Positions 21,661 to 32,309 of a DNA stretch of 64,000 bases are shown piece by piece; the first letter of the stretch is position 1, and every line of letters starts with the position of its first letter. Source of the stretch: Ceratotherium simum simum (taxonomy: Eukaryota > Chordata > Mammalia > Perissodactyla > Rhinocerotidae); NCBI RefSeq assembly GCF_000283155.1, contig NW_004454181.1:25510382-25574381 (forward strand), given 5' to 3'. Below the pieces are notes generated by a model. The model was not told the DNA's origin. It made no database searches and worked only from the letters and a program-made list of their open reading frames with translations. A program made the position numbers and the translations under genes.

Positions 21661-24600
21661 CGAAAGGAGTTTAATCTAGGAGCCAAGCTTCAGAGCATCG
21701 GCGCTCTAGGCCTACAGCGGTCCCAAGCCCGACTTCCCTGCGTAGACGGGGAAACTGAGACTCGGAGAAGGGCAGAGTCGCCCGCGATCACACAGGGAGT
21801 GGGTGGCGAGCAGGAACTGGGACGCCTAGTCCCTGCGACTTCCATCTGGATGCCCCTGTCCGCGGAGCTGGCCTCAAAGAGGGGGATGGGATGGCTATTG
21901 CCTCATGCAGAGGGCAGGTTTTCAGAGGTCTGTTTTTCCTCCCTTCTCCCGCCCACTCTGCCCAACTTCAGGTTAGCGCTGGGCGACACTGAAAGGAGAC
22001 AGTGCTTTTAACCTTTCCTACCTGTCACTTGCTGAACCTGAACCCGTGATCCCCAGAGAGGTTCGGGGACTTGCCCAAATTCGCCAGTTGCTCAGCGACA
22101 GAGTTTGGGGAGGAATGAGCAGGTGTCAGCCCACCTTTGCAGCTCACTCAGTCTTATTGCACAGATGTGGTTGCTTGTGGGGCATTTTGTTGATAACGAA
22201 TTAAGGCCTTTTGAGATAAAAATATAAAAAGTGCAGTAACTTATTCAAGGTCATGTTGGGAGTTGGGTGGAGCCAGGATTAAGCCCCTTCAGGCTCCCAA
22301 TCTCTCCTGGCCTGACCACAAGAGTAGTCACACCGGCTTGGGAGGAAGCTCTGATCCCAGTTGCATCCTGTAGCTCCTGATTGGCGTCACGTGGGTTTAG
22401 CACTTGCCCCCAGGGTGTCTAGTTCACAGTTCTGCTCCAAGTGGGTACCCAGAGGTGTCCTGCAGATGCCCTGTGTCTTAGCATCCTAGCTCTGGGGAGC
22501 TGACAGGTGAGCCAGAGGCCCCCTGGGCTGAGCCACAAACATATCATGTGTCATTTCCCTTGAGTCTTGGCAGCTGCCTTGGGACAAATCCTCAGACAAC
22601 ACAATGCATAGGCAAAGAACCTGATAGAATCAGCCCTCCCCATTGAGCAAATCGGCTGTACAGCAAACCTGCCAAGGACAGCATTAATCGCCCTGGGACT
22701 GGGATAGTGGAGGCCACTAGGTTTTTCTGGGTGGTGGCGGTGAGGGAAAAGCCAGCTTGAGGATCACTCTATTCTCTGTTCACTACTGGGGATTTTGACA
22801 AACAAAAGACCTTCCAGAACGGATGATCAGAATGAAGAGGGCACTGGCACCACATCCCCAGATGAACAGCTAAAGGAAGGAGGGTATTAGTCAAGGGGCT
22901 GCCGACAACACTGGAAGCAGAAGAGTGTCACCTCAGAGGTTTCTCAGACAAACACTTCAAATCTCAGGAACCTCTTTGAAAAGTCTGTACCCCTGCTTGC
23001 CAACTGGTGACCTTGGGCAAGCTGCTTTACCTCTTTGTGCCTGGTTTCCTCATCTGTAAAATGGAGATAAAACTGTGACCTCAACAGACTGGTGCTGGTG
23101 TTAACTGGAAAAAAGCCAGTAGAATACGTAGCACAGCCATTGACATAGCTAGTCCCCAAGAAATGGTAGCTCTTGTGTAGACCTAGGACAAGTAGGGTAG
23201 GACTATAGGCAGGCAGGTTTCAACCCCATTTTAACAAGGACCACAGTGGTTAAGTGTTTTGACTTTGGAGACTGTCCAGTCTAGGTCCTGCTACTCACTA
23301 GCTGTGTCACCCTGAGCGAGTGACCTAACCTCTGAACCCCAGCTTCCTCATCTGTCAGGAAGGGATAATAATAGTACCTACCTCATGGAATTATTGTGAC
23401 GATTAAACAAGGTAATGCATATAGGTGTTTAGAACAATAGTAGGCACTCGAATATAAATATTAGTAAACTCGCTATCATCGGGGTGTTCAAAGACTATGT
23501 CCTGGCTAGTTGAGAAAGAATTCCTTCTAGGGCCGGCCCCGTGGCTTAGCAGTTAAGTGCGTGCGCTCCGATGCTGGCAGCTCGGGTTCGGATCCCGGGC
23601 GCGCACCGACGCACTGCTTCTCCGGCCATGCTGAGGCCGCGTCCCACATACAGCAACTAGAAGAATGTGCAGCTATGACATACAACTATCAACTGGGGCT
23701 TTGGGGGGAAAATAAATAAATAATAATAAAAAAAAAAAAGAAAGAATTCCTTCTCTGGGAGGGGTCTGGACAGTGTGACCCCACTCTATTCCCTCCCTTC
23801 CAGTTCTGAGATTCTGTGAAAGAATTGCACAGCTTACTGGACTTTTTCCTCTACTGTAAAGGACCCGTTCTTTAGGTGACAGAGTAGAGGCCCTGAAGGG
23901 CTGGGACTGCGCAAAATCAAGCATTCAGTGGTGGGGCTGGTCTTGGGATTCTCTGTAAAGAATGGATTACTCTGTCCATTAAGTAGATTTTCCGCCGCCC
24001 CCCAATTTACTTTTGCTACTTAGAGGTGGAGGAAGGGAGCACTGAATTGTAAGGTTTGCCATCCGGAAACTGCCTCCTGGCTTCTGACCTCTGTACTATG
24101 GACCATGGAAGGACACACGCTCTCTCTAGTCAGCTGCAGAAAGAAAGCTTCAGGTATCGTTGACTTTAGGTCTTTGGGCAGCAAAACCTTGTGCTGCATC
24201 ACAAGGTGTTCCCACTCTCAGAGCTCCTGCTAATAGTCAGGGTTGTGGGGGCTGGTGGGTGGCAGTGCTGTTTGCTGGGCCAGAACCAGCAAGATGTCCC
24301 TGGAGCTGGGAACACCTGGGTTCACATCCCAGCCCCAGCACATACTGGCAATGTGACTGTGGGCCCCTTAGTTAACCCCTGGGAACCTCAGTTTCCTCTT
24401 GAGTAGAATAGAGTGACTATTTCCCTTTCCAGGCTAGGTGAGGACGAACTTAGATACTGTATAAAGAGCATTTGGCACGTAGAGGACATTCAATACATTT
24501 AGGTCTTATATGGGTCTTGCAAACCCTTTAAAGCTTTGGATGTGTATACAGGTGCAAACCATTGATGAATCTTTATTGTCTGTTGGTTATTCTAGAGCAG

Positions 24601-27600
24601 GAGTCAGCAGACTTTTTCTTAAAGGGCCAGATAGTAAATACTTTAGGTTTCACGAACCATGTGGTCTGTTACAGCTACTCTGCCATTATGGTGTGAAAGT
24701 AAACGAATAAGCTTAGCTGTGTTCCAGTAAAACTTTTTTTGTGTGTGAGGAAGATCAGCCCTGAGCTAACATCTGTCACCAATCCTCCTCTGTTTGCTGA
24801 GGAGGGGCTGGGCTAACATCCCTGCCCATCTTCTTCCACTTTCTATGGGACGCTGCCACAGCATGGCTTGACAAGCGGTGCGTCGCTGCGCGCCCGGGAT
24901 CTGAACCCTGGGCCACCGCAGTAGAGCACGCGCACTTAACTGCTACACCACTGGGCCAGCCCCTCCAGTAAAACTTTATAAAACCAGATCGCAGGCAGGC
25001 TTTAGTTTGCCAGTTCGTGTTCGAGAGCAGTGCCTCAAACTGTAATGTGGGCAGAAATAAACGGGGTGTCTTAAAATGAGGATTCTGACCCAGGAGGCCT
25101 GGGGTGGGACGTGAGATTCTGCGTTTCTGGCAAGCTGTCAGCTGCTGCTGATACTCTTGGTCTGAGGACCACGCGTTAAAGACAAGATTGGAGTACTCAC
25201 TACAAATCCTTATTTCCAAAGTTTTTTGTAGTTCTTTTTGAATAGTCATGCAACAAGCTGAAGGAATCAGAGGTGTTTAACCAGAAGAAAAGAAAAACAA
25301 ACCATCTTCTTTAAGGCAGGTTTTGCAGATTTAGCCTCAATAAAATAGTGGTTTCCTGGTCACATGGTTAAATATTTCAGCACTGGAAAACCAAGCCACT
25401 TAACTCTTGGTCTCAGTTTCCCCTGTATGGCGTGAGGATAATCCAGACCCAAAGATGTTCTGAGAGCCAGCCCCGGTGGTCTAGTGGTTAAGATTTGGCA
25501 CTCTTACTGCCACGGCCTGGGTTTGTTTCCCTGTTGTGGAACCATACCATCTGTCTGTCAGTTGTCATACTGTGGCGGTAGCTTACGTAGAGAACTAAAA
25601 AACTGACAACTAGGATACACAGCCATGTACTGAAGCTTTAAAAAAAAAAAAAGATGTTCTGAGACTTGGAAAGAGTTTGAGAAGCTACTTAGACCAGTTT
25701 TTCTCAGGTGTGTAGTCTTGCCTGCCTGTCTCTCCCCAGTGGGTTAAAAATGGAGTGGCCCAGAGCCCACTCAGAGCCACAGAGCCAACTGAGGCAGGTG
25801 CCTGCAGAGCTGCACGGTCCATAGGTTCCCCGGGTGATTCTTATGCATACTGAAGTTGAGAAAACTGAGCTGGCTAATACCCTTTTGGTATAAATAAGGG
25901 GACTGGGGCCTTTCAGGGGCAGGGAGTTTTGCCTGAGGTCTTCCAGTGAGAAGAATTGCAGTTGAGCTAATAGATTTGAAATCTTTTGAAGTGCTTCCTG
26001 AAAAATGTAGCCATTGTTTTGTTTTGTTTTGTTTATTTTCCCCCCAAAGCCCCAGTAGATAGTTGTATGTCATAGCTGCACATCCTTCTAGTTGCTGTAT
26101 GTGGGACGCGGCCTCAGCATGGCCGGAGAAGCGGTACGTCTGTGGGCGCCCAGGATCCGAACCTGGGCCGCCAGCAACAGAGCGTGCGTCCTTAACCGCT
26201 AAGCCACGGGTCGGCCCAGCCGTTGTTTTTTGACGGGAAAGAAAAGAGGGAAGTGGAACAAACTAATCATAATAATCCGATAGCTAACTTTTTACCCAGT
26301 GGGACCTACTGCTGGGCCCCCATCTCTTTACCTGTTGTATTAGTTATCTATTGCTCCTGAGTAATTACCCCAAACTTAGTGGTGTAAACCAACAAACATT
26401 TATTAACTCATGGTTTCTGAGAGTTAGGAGTCTGGGAGCAGCTGAGCTGGGTGTTCCTGGCTCAGAGTCTCTCGTGAAGTTGCAGTGAAGACTGTGGCCA
26501 GGGCTATGGCATCTGAAGGAGGATCTGCTTCCAAGATGGCCCCCTCACATGGCTGTTGGCTGGAGGACTCAGTTCCTCCCTATGTGCACTTCTCCATAAG
26601 GTTGCTTGAGTGTCCTTAAGACGTGGCAGCCAGCTTCCTCTTGAGCCCAGAGGGAGAGAGCAAGGCAGAAGCACACTGTCTCTTATGACCTACCTCAGAT
26701 GTCCCATAACATCACATCGGCGTATTCCACTGGACCCACTGACCAACCTTGAGACGTTGTGGAACGGGACTACTCAAGGGCATAAATGCCCGGAGGTGGA
26801 GATCACTGGTGCCATCTTGCATGCTGGCTACCACATTAAAATCCTATGTGCATCCCATTCACCCACCTGAGGGACTCTCATCCCCATTTTGCAGATGTAG
26901 AAATGAAGGCACAGGGGAGTTAAGTAACTTACTCATGGTCATACAGCTAGTAAATGTCAGAGCTGGGATCTGAAGCCAGGTCTCGTTTCCAGAGATTGTA
27001 AAATAAAGGAAGTATTGGTATAAGTAATCTTTGTCTGAAAGCAAAGGAGAGGACCCAGAGGTCCTCAAGCAGCGGTGTCAATCGTCCATTCACTCAACAA
27101 AATGTATTAAGCACCTACTTTGTGCCAGGCGCTGTTCCTGGTATTGGGGATGCAGCAGTGAACTGAGCAAAGCCCCCGTCTTCTGGGAGTTTGCTTTGTT
27201 AGATATCCTGGAGACTATAGGATATCAAGCCTGCACAAAGAGTCCGGGAGCCTGGGTTCCCTTACTGGCCTGGTCTCCAACTCACTGGGAGCCCAGGCAA
27301 ATCCGTTCCTTTCCCAGGACTCAGGAGCTCTGAGAAGGAGGCGCTTGAATGAGAGCAGTGGTCTCTATATGTCAGAATTACCAGGAAAGCTTACTGGCCA
27401 TGCTAGATGCCCCAGCCCAGGTTTACTGATCAGAACCTATAGTTTTTGCAAGCTGCCAGGTGATTGTAATGCAGAAAGTGATCTTCTGATGCATAAATAA
27501 GATCACCAGATCAGCATTGCTTGGAGTATTGGGGCCCACCCACATCAGAGTTATTGGTTGTCCCAAGACAACCCCATAGCTCAAGAATCAGAATTTTGAA

Positions 27601-30600
27601 GGTGAAACCAGAAACCAACATTTTAAACTAACTTCCGAGGTGATTCTACTCATTGTGTACCAAACACCACTAAAGGATTTATAGGGATTATCTCATTTAA
27701 TCCAACAAACTGTGAGATAGAGAAACCCTTAGGTAACTCCACTTCACAGTTGAAGAAAGTAGGGGTCAGAAACAGGCTACTGGTAAGTCTAATGACAGCC
27801 AGATCTTGCCTAGTCTCTCTGCCTCCTGTCTTGGCCCCAGCATGCTAGTGGAGTGTGTGGGTCACTCTGCAGGACTTGGCTCACAGTCCCCTTTGTTTGT
27901 TTCAGAAGCACGAGTTCTCTGTGGACATGGCCTGTGAAGGCTGCTCTAATGCGGTCACTCGGGTCCTCAACAAGCTGGGAGGTGAGTGAGTGGCTCTTGG
28001 TTGGGGATGGGAGACAGATACACTTATACTCAAATGCGTGCAGACATGGAGCAGGGGAAGCTTGAGTTTAAGCTGATAATAACATTAAAACTAAAATATA
28101 TTGAGTACTTAGCATGTACCAAGTACTCTGCTTAGTGGTTTCTGTGGATCACGTCTTTGAATCCTCGCCACAACCATTTCAGGTAGCTTCTTTGACTATC
28201 TCCGTTTTGAACGGGAGGGAATGGAAGTTTAGAGAGGTTAGGTAACTTGGCTGGGACCACACAGCTGGGAAGTGGCAGAGCTGGGACTGGCCATGCAGCC
28301 CAGCTCCAGAGCCTGGCAGCGTGAGTTAGTATGTTGGTGATCTCAGTGCCATCACTTTTGTTATTTGACACGTTTGTGTCATTTTCTATTAAAATTTAAA
28401 ATGTAACAATTTAAAAATAAACTTTGAATCAGTCACGTGCAGAACTCCTTAAGCACCTCTTTTGGACTATTTAGAAAATCATTATTCTCATCCAGCCTCC
28501 TCATTTCTCAGCTGGGGAAACTGAGGCCTAGAGAGGGCTGGGGTCTGGCCCCGGGGCTCTGTGAGGTAATGACTGAGTTGTGATCAGAGTTCTGGTAGTG
28601 CTGGGGCAGTCAGTCCTCTAAGATTTTCATTTTTAAAACCCTAGATGATAATAAGCCCTCATTTTCCAAGGGCTTCCCTGTGGTTGAGGTCTCATTAGCA
28701 CTTAACGCAGTCTTCTGAGCCGCACTTTCCATCTGTGGAATGGGATTGTTGACACCAATGCCGGGGGGAGGGGTCTTCCCCAAAGTCCCACAGTGAGTAA
28801 ATGGCTGGTTTCCAGTCCTGATAACTAGGATCTTAGTTTGAAAGAATCTGAAACGGTGGAAAGAACCTGACTGCTGACTTGCCATGTGACTGTGGGCTCT
28901 TCTCCCTGGGGCCTATGTTTCCCTAGCTGTGGTATGGGAATGTCAGCGTACATCAGCTTTGGCTGTGGAATGAACCTGTGCCCGGAAGCCCCTAATATAC
29001 AAAGCGGCACACTCTGGATGAAGGGGGCTGGGCTGCTTTCTCTCTTTCTTTTTTTTTTTTGTGGAAGATCGGCCCTGAGCTGACATCTGCCAATCCTCCT
29101 CTTTTTGCTGACTGGCCCTGGGCTAACATCCGTGCCCATCTTCCTCCACTTTATGTGGGACGCCTGCCACAGCATGGCCTGACAAGCGGTGCATCTGTGC
29201 ACGCCCAGGATCCGAACCGGTGAACCTCAGGCTGCCGCAGTGGAGCGCGCGCACTTAACCGCTTGCGCTGCTGGGCCGGCCCCTACTTTCCCCCTTGACC
29301 GCCGAAGACACCTGCCCGGAAACCAGGGCTTCAAGGCGCACAGTTTGAAATCTGCTGTGTTAGATGATCCCAGAGTTTCTTCCAGCTCTATGATGCCACC
29401 AAAATATTTACTCCAAAGAAGAGGGAGACACTTCTGAACCAAAAGACAAAGACCCCGAATGTAGTGGGGACACATTGCGCCTTTTTCCCCCAGGTATCCA
29501 TTAGGCACAAATTCAGAGATTATTATTAAACTCTGTGCCATGTGATTTTTAAGGCCCCTTGACTGTTGCTTGGGGATCTGCCTTTGAACTTGGGCTGGTT
29601 TCTCCCCATCTTTTACTACTATCCCCACTTGGGTGACCTCTTGAGAAGGATCAGAAGGGTTTTCTGAGTTGGTCGTGGCCCTAGATGAGCAGTACTGGGC
29701 CTGAGGAATCACAGACTAATGGCATACTTGAACTGGAAAGACCATGGGGGCTGGCTAACCCCAACTCCTTCATGAACAGGTGGGGAAACTGAGGCTTATA
29801 ATGGGCAGGACTCGCCTGTGGTCACCCACTAGTTAGTGGTGAAGCCAGGCCTAGAACCAATCAAGGGCTTTCCCTCTGCATTCTGTTTTCTCAACAAGAT
29901 GCATGCCAGCTCCTCCCATGTACTACTAGGTGGGGGGGGGGGCTTTAAACTGGCACAGCCCTTTAGGAGGGCAAATTTGCTATATCTATTAACATTTAAA
30001 ATGTGCCAGTCTGTTCCCCCACAATTTTCATTGTGTGAATTCATGGTGTAGAAATGTTTTCACAAGTTTTATAAGATATGTTCGAGTAGGCTTACTGTAG
30101 CATTCTTGTGATAATAGTGAAAAATTGGAGGCAACTTCAACGTCCTTCAGCAGGGGATTGAGTAGATGTGTGGTACATCCACACTACGGAAGACTATGTA
30201 GCTGTTCAGAAAAGAATGAAGGAGGGGCAGGCCTGGTGGTGTAATGATTAAGTTTGTGTGCTCTGCTTCGGTGGGCCGGAGTTCACAGGTTCAGATCCCA
30301 GGCACGGACCTACAAACTGTTTATCAAGCCATGCTGTGGCAGATGTCGCACATATAAAGTAGAGGAAGATGGGCATGGATGTTAGCCCAGGGCCAATCTT
30401 CCTCAGCAAAAAGAGGAGGATTGGTGACAGATGTTAGCTCAGGGCTAATCTTCCTCACCAAAAAAAAAAAAAAAAAAACACGAATGAAGGAAGTCTGTGT
30501 GTGCTAAGTTGGTAAGATATCCTGGACATTCAAAAGTGAAATATAGCAAGACCTGTTTATGTAGTATGATGCCATTTAGGGGAATTGCTTTTCATTTGTC

Positions 30601-31217
30601 TGTCTGGGTAAAAGACTGGATAGATGCCATACTGTTCACAGTGCTCTCTAGAGGTCAGAGATAGTAGGGGGCCTTATATGTTCTAATTATATTCAGAAAT
30701 GTTTACGTTTTTTTTTAAAAGGTGTGTCTGTATTACTTTTGCAGTTAAAAAAAAAAACTTAGAAGCCCCAGTCTAGAGCAAGGATCGGCAAACTATAGCC
30801 CATAGGCCAGATCATCCAGCCCCCAGCTGAGAATGTACAGCTGAGAGTGGTTTGTACATGTTTAAAGAGTTGTAAAAACCATACACATACAAAAGAATAT
30901 GCAGCCAAGTCCATATGGCCCACAGTGCCTGAAACATGTACTCTCTGGCCCTTTGCAAGAAAAGTTTGCTGATCCCTGTCTGAAGGAAAGGGGAAGGGTG
31001 TTGTGAATAAGAATTTTAGAGCCTGAGCTCTTCCTTGCTGTGACTGGGAGGGTCTCTTCTTCCTCCCCACACCCCACTTCCTCTTTCTGCAGGAGTTCAG
31101 TTTGACATTGACCTGCCCAACAAGAAGGTTTGCATTGACTCTGAGCACAGCGTGGACACTCTGCTGGAAACCCTGGGGAAAACAGGAAAGGCTGTTTCCT
31201 ACCTCGGCCCCAAGTAG
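21459..31217 (+). CDS. ATOX1: ATOX1 copper chaperone, three coding exons
   Basis: The CDS joins 21459-21464, 27906-27981 and 31093-31217 (207 nt, 68 codons plus stop), the usual mammalian ATOX1 length. The family is a cytosolic Cu(I) carrier with a ferredoxin-like fold that hands copper to the N-terminal metal-binding domains of ATP7A/ATP7B at the trans-Golgi. The conserved MxCxxC site reads M10-A11-C12-E13-G14-C15, and Lys60 near the copper site is kept. The N-terminus MPKHEFSVDM, the central DIDLPNKKVCI and the end VSYLGPK are diagnostic. Introns are 6441 and 3111 nt (phases 0 and 1) with GT-AG ends. Residue 11 is Ala where human has Thr, and residue 56 is Gly where human has Lys. All splice sites and the frame are intact, so I regard it as functional. 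Confidence 0.97.
22990..23140 (+). mobile_element. MIR SINE
   Basis: The core GTGACCTTGGGCAAGCTGCT and the tail CCTCATCTGTAAAATGGAGA are well preserved. Confidence 0.85.
23245..23475 (+). mobile_element. MIR SINE, near full length
   Basis: From GTGGTTAAGTGTTTTGACTT through CTAGCTGTGTCACCCTGAGC to TAATAGTACCTACCTCATGG and TAGTAGGCACTCGA. Almost the whole MIR is present. Confidence 0.88.
23529..23740 (+). mobile_element. ERE-type SINE with 14-bp target duplication
   Basis: AAAGAATTCCTTCT occurs at 23515-23528 and 23741-23754. Full head GGGCCGGCCCCGTGGC and the short GCAACTAGAAGAATGTG subtype ending in AATAAATAAATAATAAT. Confidence 0.96.
24296..24505 (+). mobile_element. MIR SINE
   Basis: CCTGGGTTCACATCCCAGCC, TGACTGTGGGCCCCTTAG, CAGTTTCCTCTTGAGTAGAA and AAGAGCATTTGGCACGTAG in MIR order. 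Confidence 0.8.
24595..25020 (+). mobile_element. hAT-like transposon split by a SINE
   Basis: AGCAGGAGTCAGCAGACTTT, AAAGGGCCAGATAGTAAATA and AGCTGTGTTCCAGTAAAACT belong to a common mammalian non-autonomous hAT-type repeat. The same family, reversed, occurs at 30775 and 39846. A SINE sits at 24737. Confidence 0.65.
24737..24963 (-). mobile_element. ERE-type SINE with 14-bp target duplication
   Basis: TCCAGTAAAACTTT at 24723-24736 and 24964-24977 flanks the reverse copy (GTGAGGAAGATCAGCCCTGA ... CACTGGGCCAGCCCC). Confidence 0.95.
25035..25195 (+). mobile_element. MER5A-like hAT MITE
   Basis: CAGTGCCTCAAACTGTAATG, CAGGAGGCCTGGGGTGGGAC and TGCTGCTGATACTCTTGGTC correspond to MER5A. The name is from memory. 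Confidence 0.65.
25466..25649 (+). mobile_element. Divergent tRNA-type SINE with a different body, 15-bp duplication
   Basis: AAAGATGTTCTGAGA flanks it exactly (25451-25465 and 25650-25664). The head GCCAGCCCCGGTGGTCTAGT is tRNA-like. The body CTGTCTGTCAGTTGTCATAC, then GAACTAAAAAACTGACAACT, is unlike the two common subtypes in this window. It ends GAAGCTTT plus an A-tract. Confidence 0.85.
26021..26217 (-). mobile_element. ERE-type SINE, short subtype
   Basis: Reverse copy (CAAAGCCCCAGTAGATAGTT ... AAGCCACGGGTCGGCCC). AGCCATTGTTTT before and AGCCGTTGTTTT after are the duplication. Its tail is a TTTTG repeat. Confidence 0.93.
26335..26838 (-). mobile_element. MaLR LTR (MLT1-like)
   Basis: On the plus strand: AGTTATCTATTGCTCCTGAG, AACAAACATTTATTAACTCA, GAGCAAGGCAGAAGCACACT and ATGCTGGCTACCACA, i.e. 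an antisense MLT1-type LTR over its usual length of about 500 bp. Confidence 0.8.
26875..26985 (-). mobile_element. MIR SINE fragment
   Basis: CCCATTTTGCAGATGTAGAA, CATGGTCATACAGCTAG and CAGAGCTGGGATCTGAA are reverse MIR core. Confidence 0.8.
27355..27500 (+). mobile_element. MER5A-like hAT MITE
   Basis: Begins GAGCAGTGGTCTCTATATGT and includes AAGCTGCCAGGTGATTGTAA. A second remnant with GTGATTCTACTCATTGT follows around 27.6 kb. Confidence 0.6.
27640..27850 (-). mobile_element. MIR SINE
   Basis: TTATCTCATTTAATCCAACA, CTCCACTTCACAGTTGAAGA and AGCCAGATCTTGCCTAGTCT. It ends about 50 bases before the ATOX1 exon 2 acceptor. Confidence 0.65.
27906..27981 (+). CDS. ATOX1: ATOX1 exon 2 (copper-binding motif)
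   Basis: The exon is preceded by the pyrimidine-rich acceptor CCTTTGTTTGTTTCAG and followed by GTGAGT. It encodes residues 3 to 27 plus the first base of codon 28, including the Cu(I)-binding M-x-C-x-x-C loop (Cys12, Cys15), helix 1 and the VLNKLGG turn. The frame matches exons 1 and 3. The flanking intron is rich in MIR and ERE repeats, but none touches the splice sites. Confidence 0.97.
28085..28330 (-). mobile_element. MIR SINE
   Basis: TTGAGTACTTAGCATGTACC, AATCCTCGCCACAACCATTT, GGGACCACACAGCTGGGAAG and GCAGAGCTGGGACT, near full length. Confidence 0.85.
29050..29283 (-). mobile_element. ERE-type SINE
   Basis: Reverse copy, T-tract then GTGGAAGATCGGCCCTGAGC to GCTGCTGGGCCGGCCCC, of the CACTTTATGTGGGACG subtype. 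Confidence 0.93.
29925..30720 (+). mobile_element. L1 3' fragment interrupted by a SINE
   Basis: ATCTATTAACATTTAAAATG, CATCCACACTACGGAAGACT and, after the SINE, TGTAGTATGATGCCATTTAG follow L1-tail order. Confidence 0.65.
30224..30477 (+). mobile_element. ERE-type SINE inside L1
   Basis: Mutated head GGGGCAGGCCTGGTGGTGTA and the CACATATAAAGTAGAGGAAG body. GAATGAAGGA occurs on both sides. Confidence 0.93.
30775..30988 (-). mobile_element. hAT-like repeat (same family as 24595)
   Basis: AAGGATCGGCAAACTATAGC at one end and GCAAGAAAAGTTTGCTGATC at the other form imperfect terminal inverted repeats. Confidence 0.7.
31093..31217 (+). CDS. ATOX1: ATOX1 exon 3 coding part and stop
   Basis: The acceptor CTTTCTGCAG precedes GAGTTCAG. 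The first two bases complete Gly28, then the frame runs through DIDLPNKKVCIDSEHS to SYLGPK and TAG at 31215-31217. It covers beta strands 2-4, helix 2 and Lys60. The exon continues as 3' UTR to about 31262 or 31266, where two overlapping donors (AA|GTGGGT and TGG|GTGAGG) are possible; the second fits the consensus better. Confidence 0.96.
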
Positions 31218-31266
31218 CCAGGGCCTGGGCCCCGAGCCCGCAGGATGGACCAGAGCGGGCAAGTGG
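31218..31266 (+). other. ATOX1: ATOX1 3' UTR part in exon 3
   Basis: This is untranslated sequence between the stop codon and the likely last splice donor (GTGAGG at 31267; alternative GTGGGT at 31263). Its text, including GCAGGATGGACCA with variation, resembles the human ATOX1 3' UTR as I remember it. The junction lies 45-49 nt after the stop, just inside the distance usually tolerated by nonsense-mediated decay. Confidence 0.7.
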
Positions 31267-31779
31267 GTGAGGCCCCAGCGCTTCCACAAAATATTTCATT
31301 ATCTAATGCAAATCGCACGTTCCTGGAATCCATACAGTCCCCTGCGAGAGAGAGAGTGCTGCCTAATGTCTCCCAGGGTCCCCTTTATGACTTGGGGTGC
31401 ATTTCTTGATCAACAGAGTTTAAGTTAAGAGCAATGTGTCTTTTGCTTTGATAAATTGACTGCCCCATCAGAGATGACACCGATGCCCTAGGCCTCGTGC
31501 TCCTCGTGACTTGGCCAAAGCCCCACACAGTTGAGTGGCAGAGGCAGGACGAGAGTCAGGCATCCTGAATCAGAGTTCTGTAATGGCTGGTGGCACTGTC
31601 TCTGTGAAGGGGGACCCACAGAAGCTCCTCAGGCGAAGGCAGCTACAACTGACTGGTGGGCTGTGATAGCCTCCTTCAAGTACAGACATCACGAGATGTC
31701 ACATGGGTCTGTTTCCCTTGTCCCCTTTCTGTCCATGGATACAACCCATGTTTAGGAGGGAGCCTAAGATGAATAATCA

Positions 31780-31960
31780 GAATTCTGGGATTCTAATTCC
31801 AGCTCTGCCCTTATTTCACACTGTACTTTGAACATGTCTCATTACATTCCTGAGACTCAGGTCTCCTATCTGTAAAGTGGGGCTACAACCTCTACCTGGC
31901 TTTCCTGCTTTGTGGGGTTACTGTGAAATCCCTCTGAATATGAAGGATTATCCTTAAAGG
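31780..31960 (+). mobile_element. MIR SINE
   Basis: GGGATTCTAATTCCAGCTCT, TCTCCTATCTGTAAAGTGGG and CTTTGTGGGGTTACTGTGAA in MIR order, inside ATOX1 intron 3. Confidence 0.75.
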
Positions 31961-32309
31961 GAGGATAATGTTTCCACCGTGCTGCAGATCGGTGTTCATC
32001 ACCTGGTTCCTGCATCCCTAGGGTTTTTGGGGACGGTGAGTGGGTGGGACTCTGGGCCCCACCGTCTGTCCCAAGTAGCCCTGTTTCATATTGGGCCTCC
32101 ACGTAAGATTATAAGATTGTTTGATAAAAGGGCTCTGACAAGAAGGGATGGAGGGAGGGAAAAGAAAAAACTTCCTGAGCAGGCTGTACACGTGGGGGAG
32201 CCCCAACATAGACACCTTGAATTGGAAACTCCGGGCCTGAGCCTGTGAATTTTGTTTAACTAAAAAAGTAATACTTGCCAGTAAACCATGTAGAGGTTAA
32301 TGTGTGGTT

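Larger units (their letters stand above)
21465..27905 (+). other. ATOX1: ATOX1 intron 1
   Basis: The intron is bounded by GTAAGT and TTTCAG. It contains MIR copies, ERE-type SINEs (23529, 24737, 25466, 26021), an hAT-type element split by a SINE, a MaLR LTR and MER5-like fragments, listed separately. I see no alternative coding exon. The GC-rich first kilobase (21465-22000) has open frames on both strands that look like CpG-island artefacts. Confidence 0.9.
27982..31092 (+). other. ATOX1: ATOX1 intron 2
   Basis: The intron runs from GTGAGT to CTGCAG. Its content is MIR remnants, a minus-strand SINE near 29.1-29.3 kb, an L1 3' fragment carrying a plus-strand SINE (30.2-30.5 kb) and an hAT-type repeat at 30.8-31.0 kb. 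Nothing else is recognisable as functional. Confidence 0.9.

Noticed and set aside
21068..22011. Several frames of up to 182 codons around ATOX1 exon 1
   Set aside because: They are CpG-island composition artefacts. The real gene uses only two codons here.
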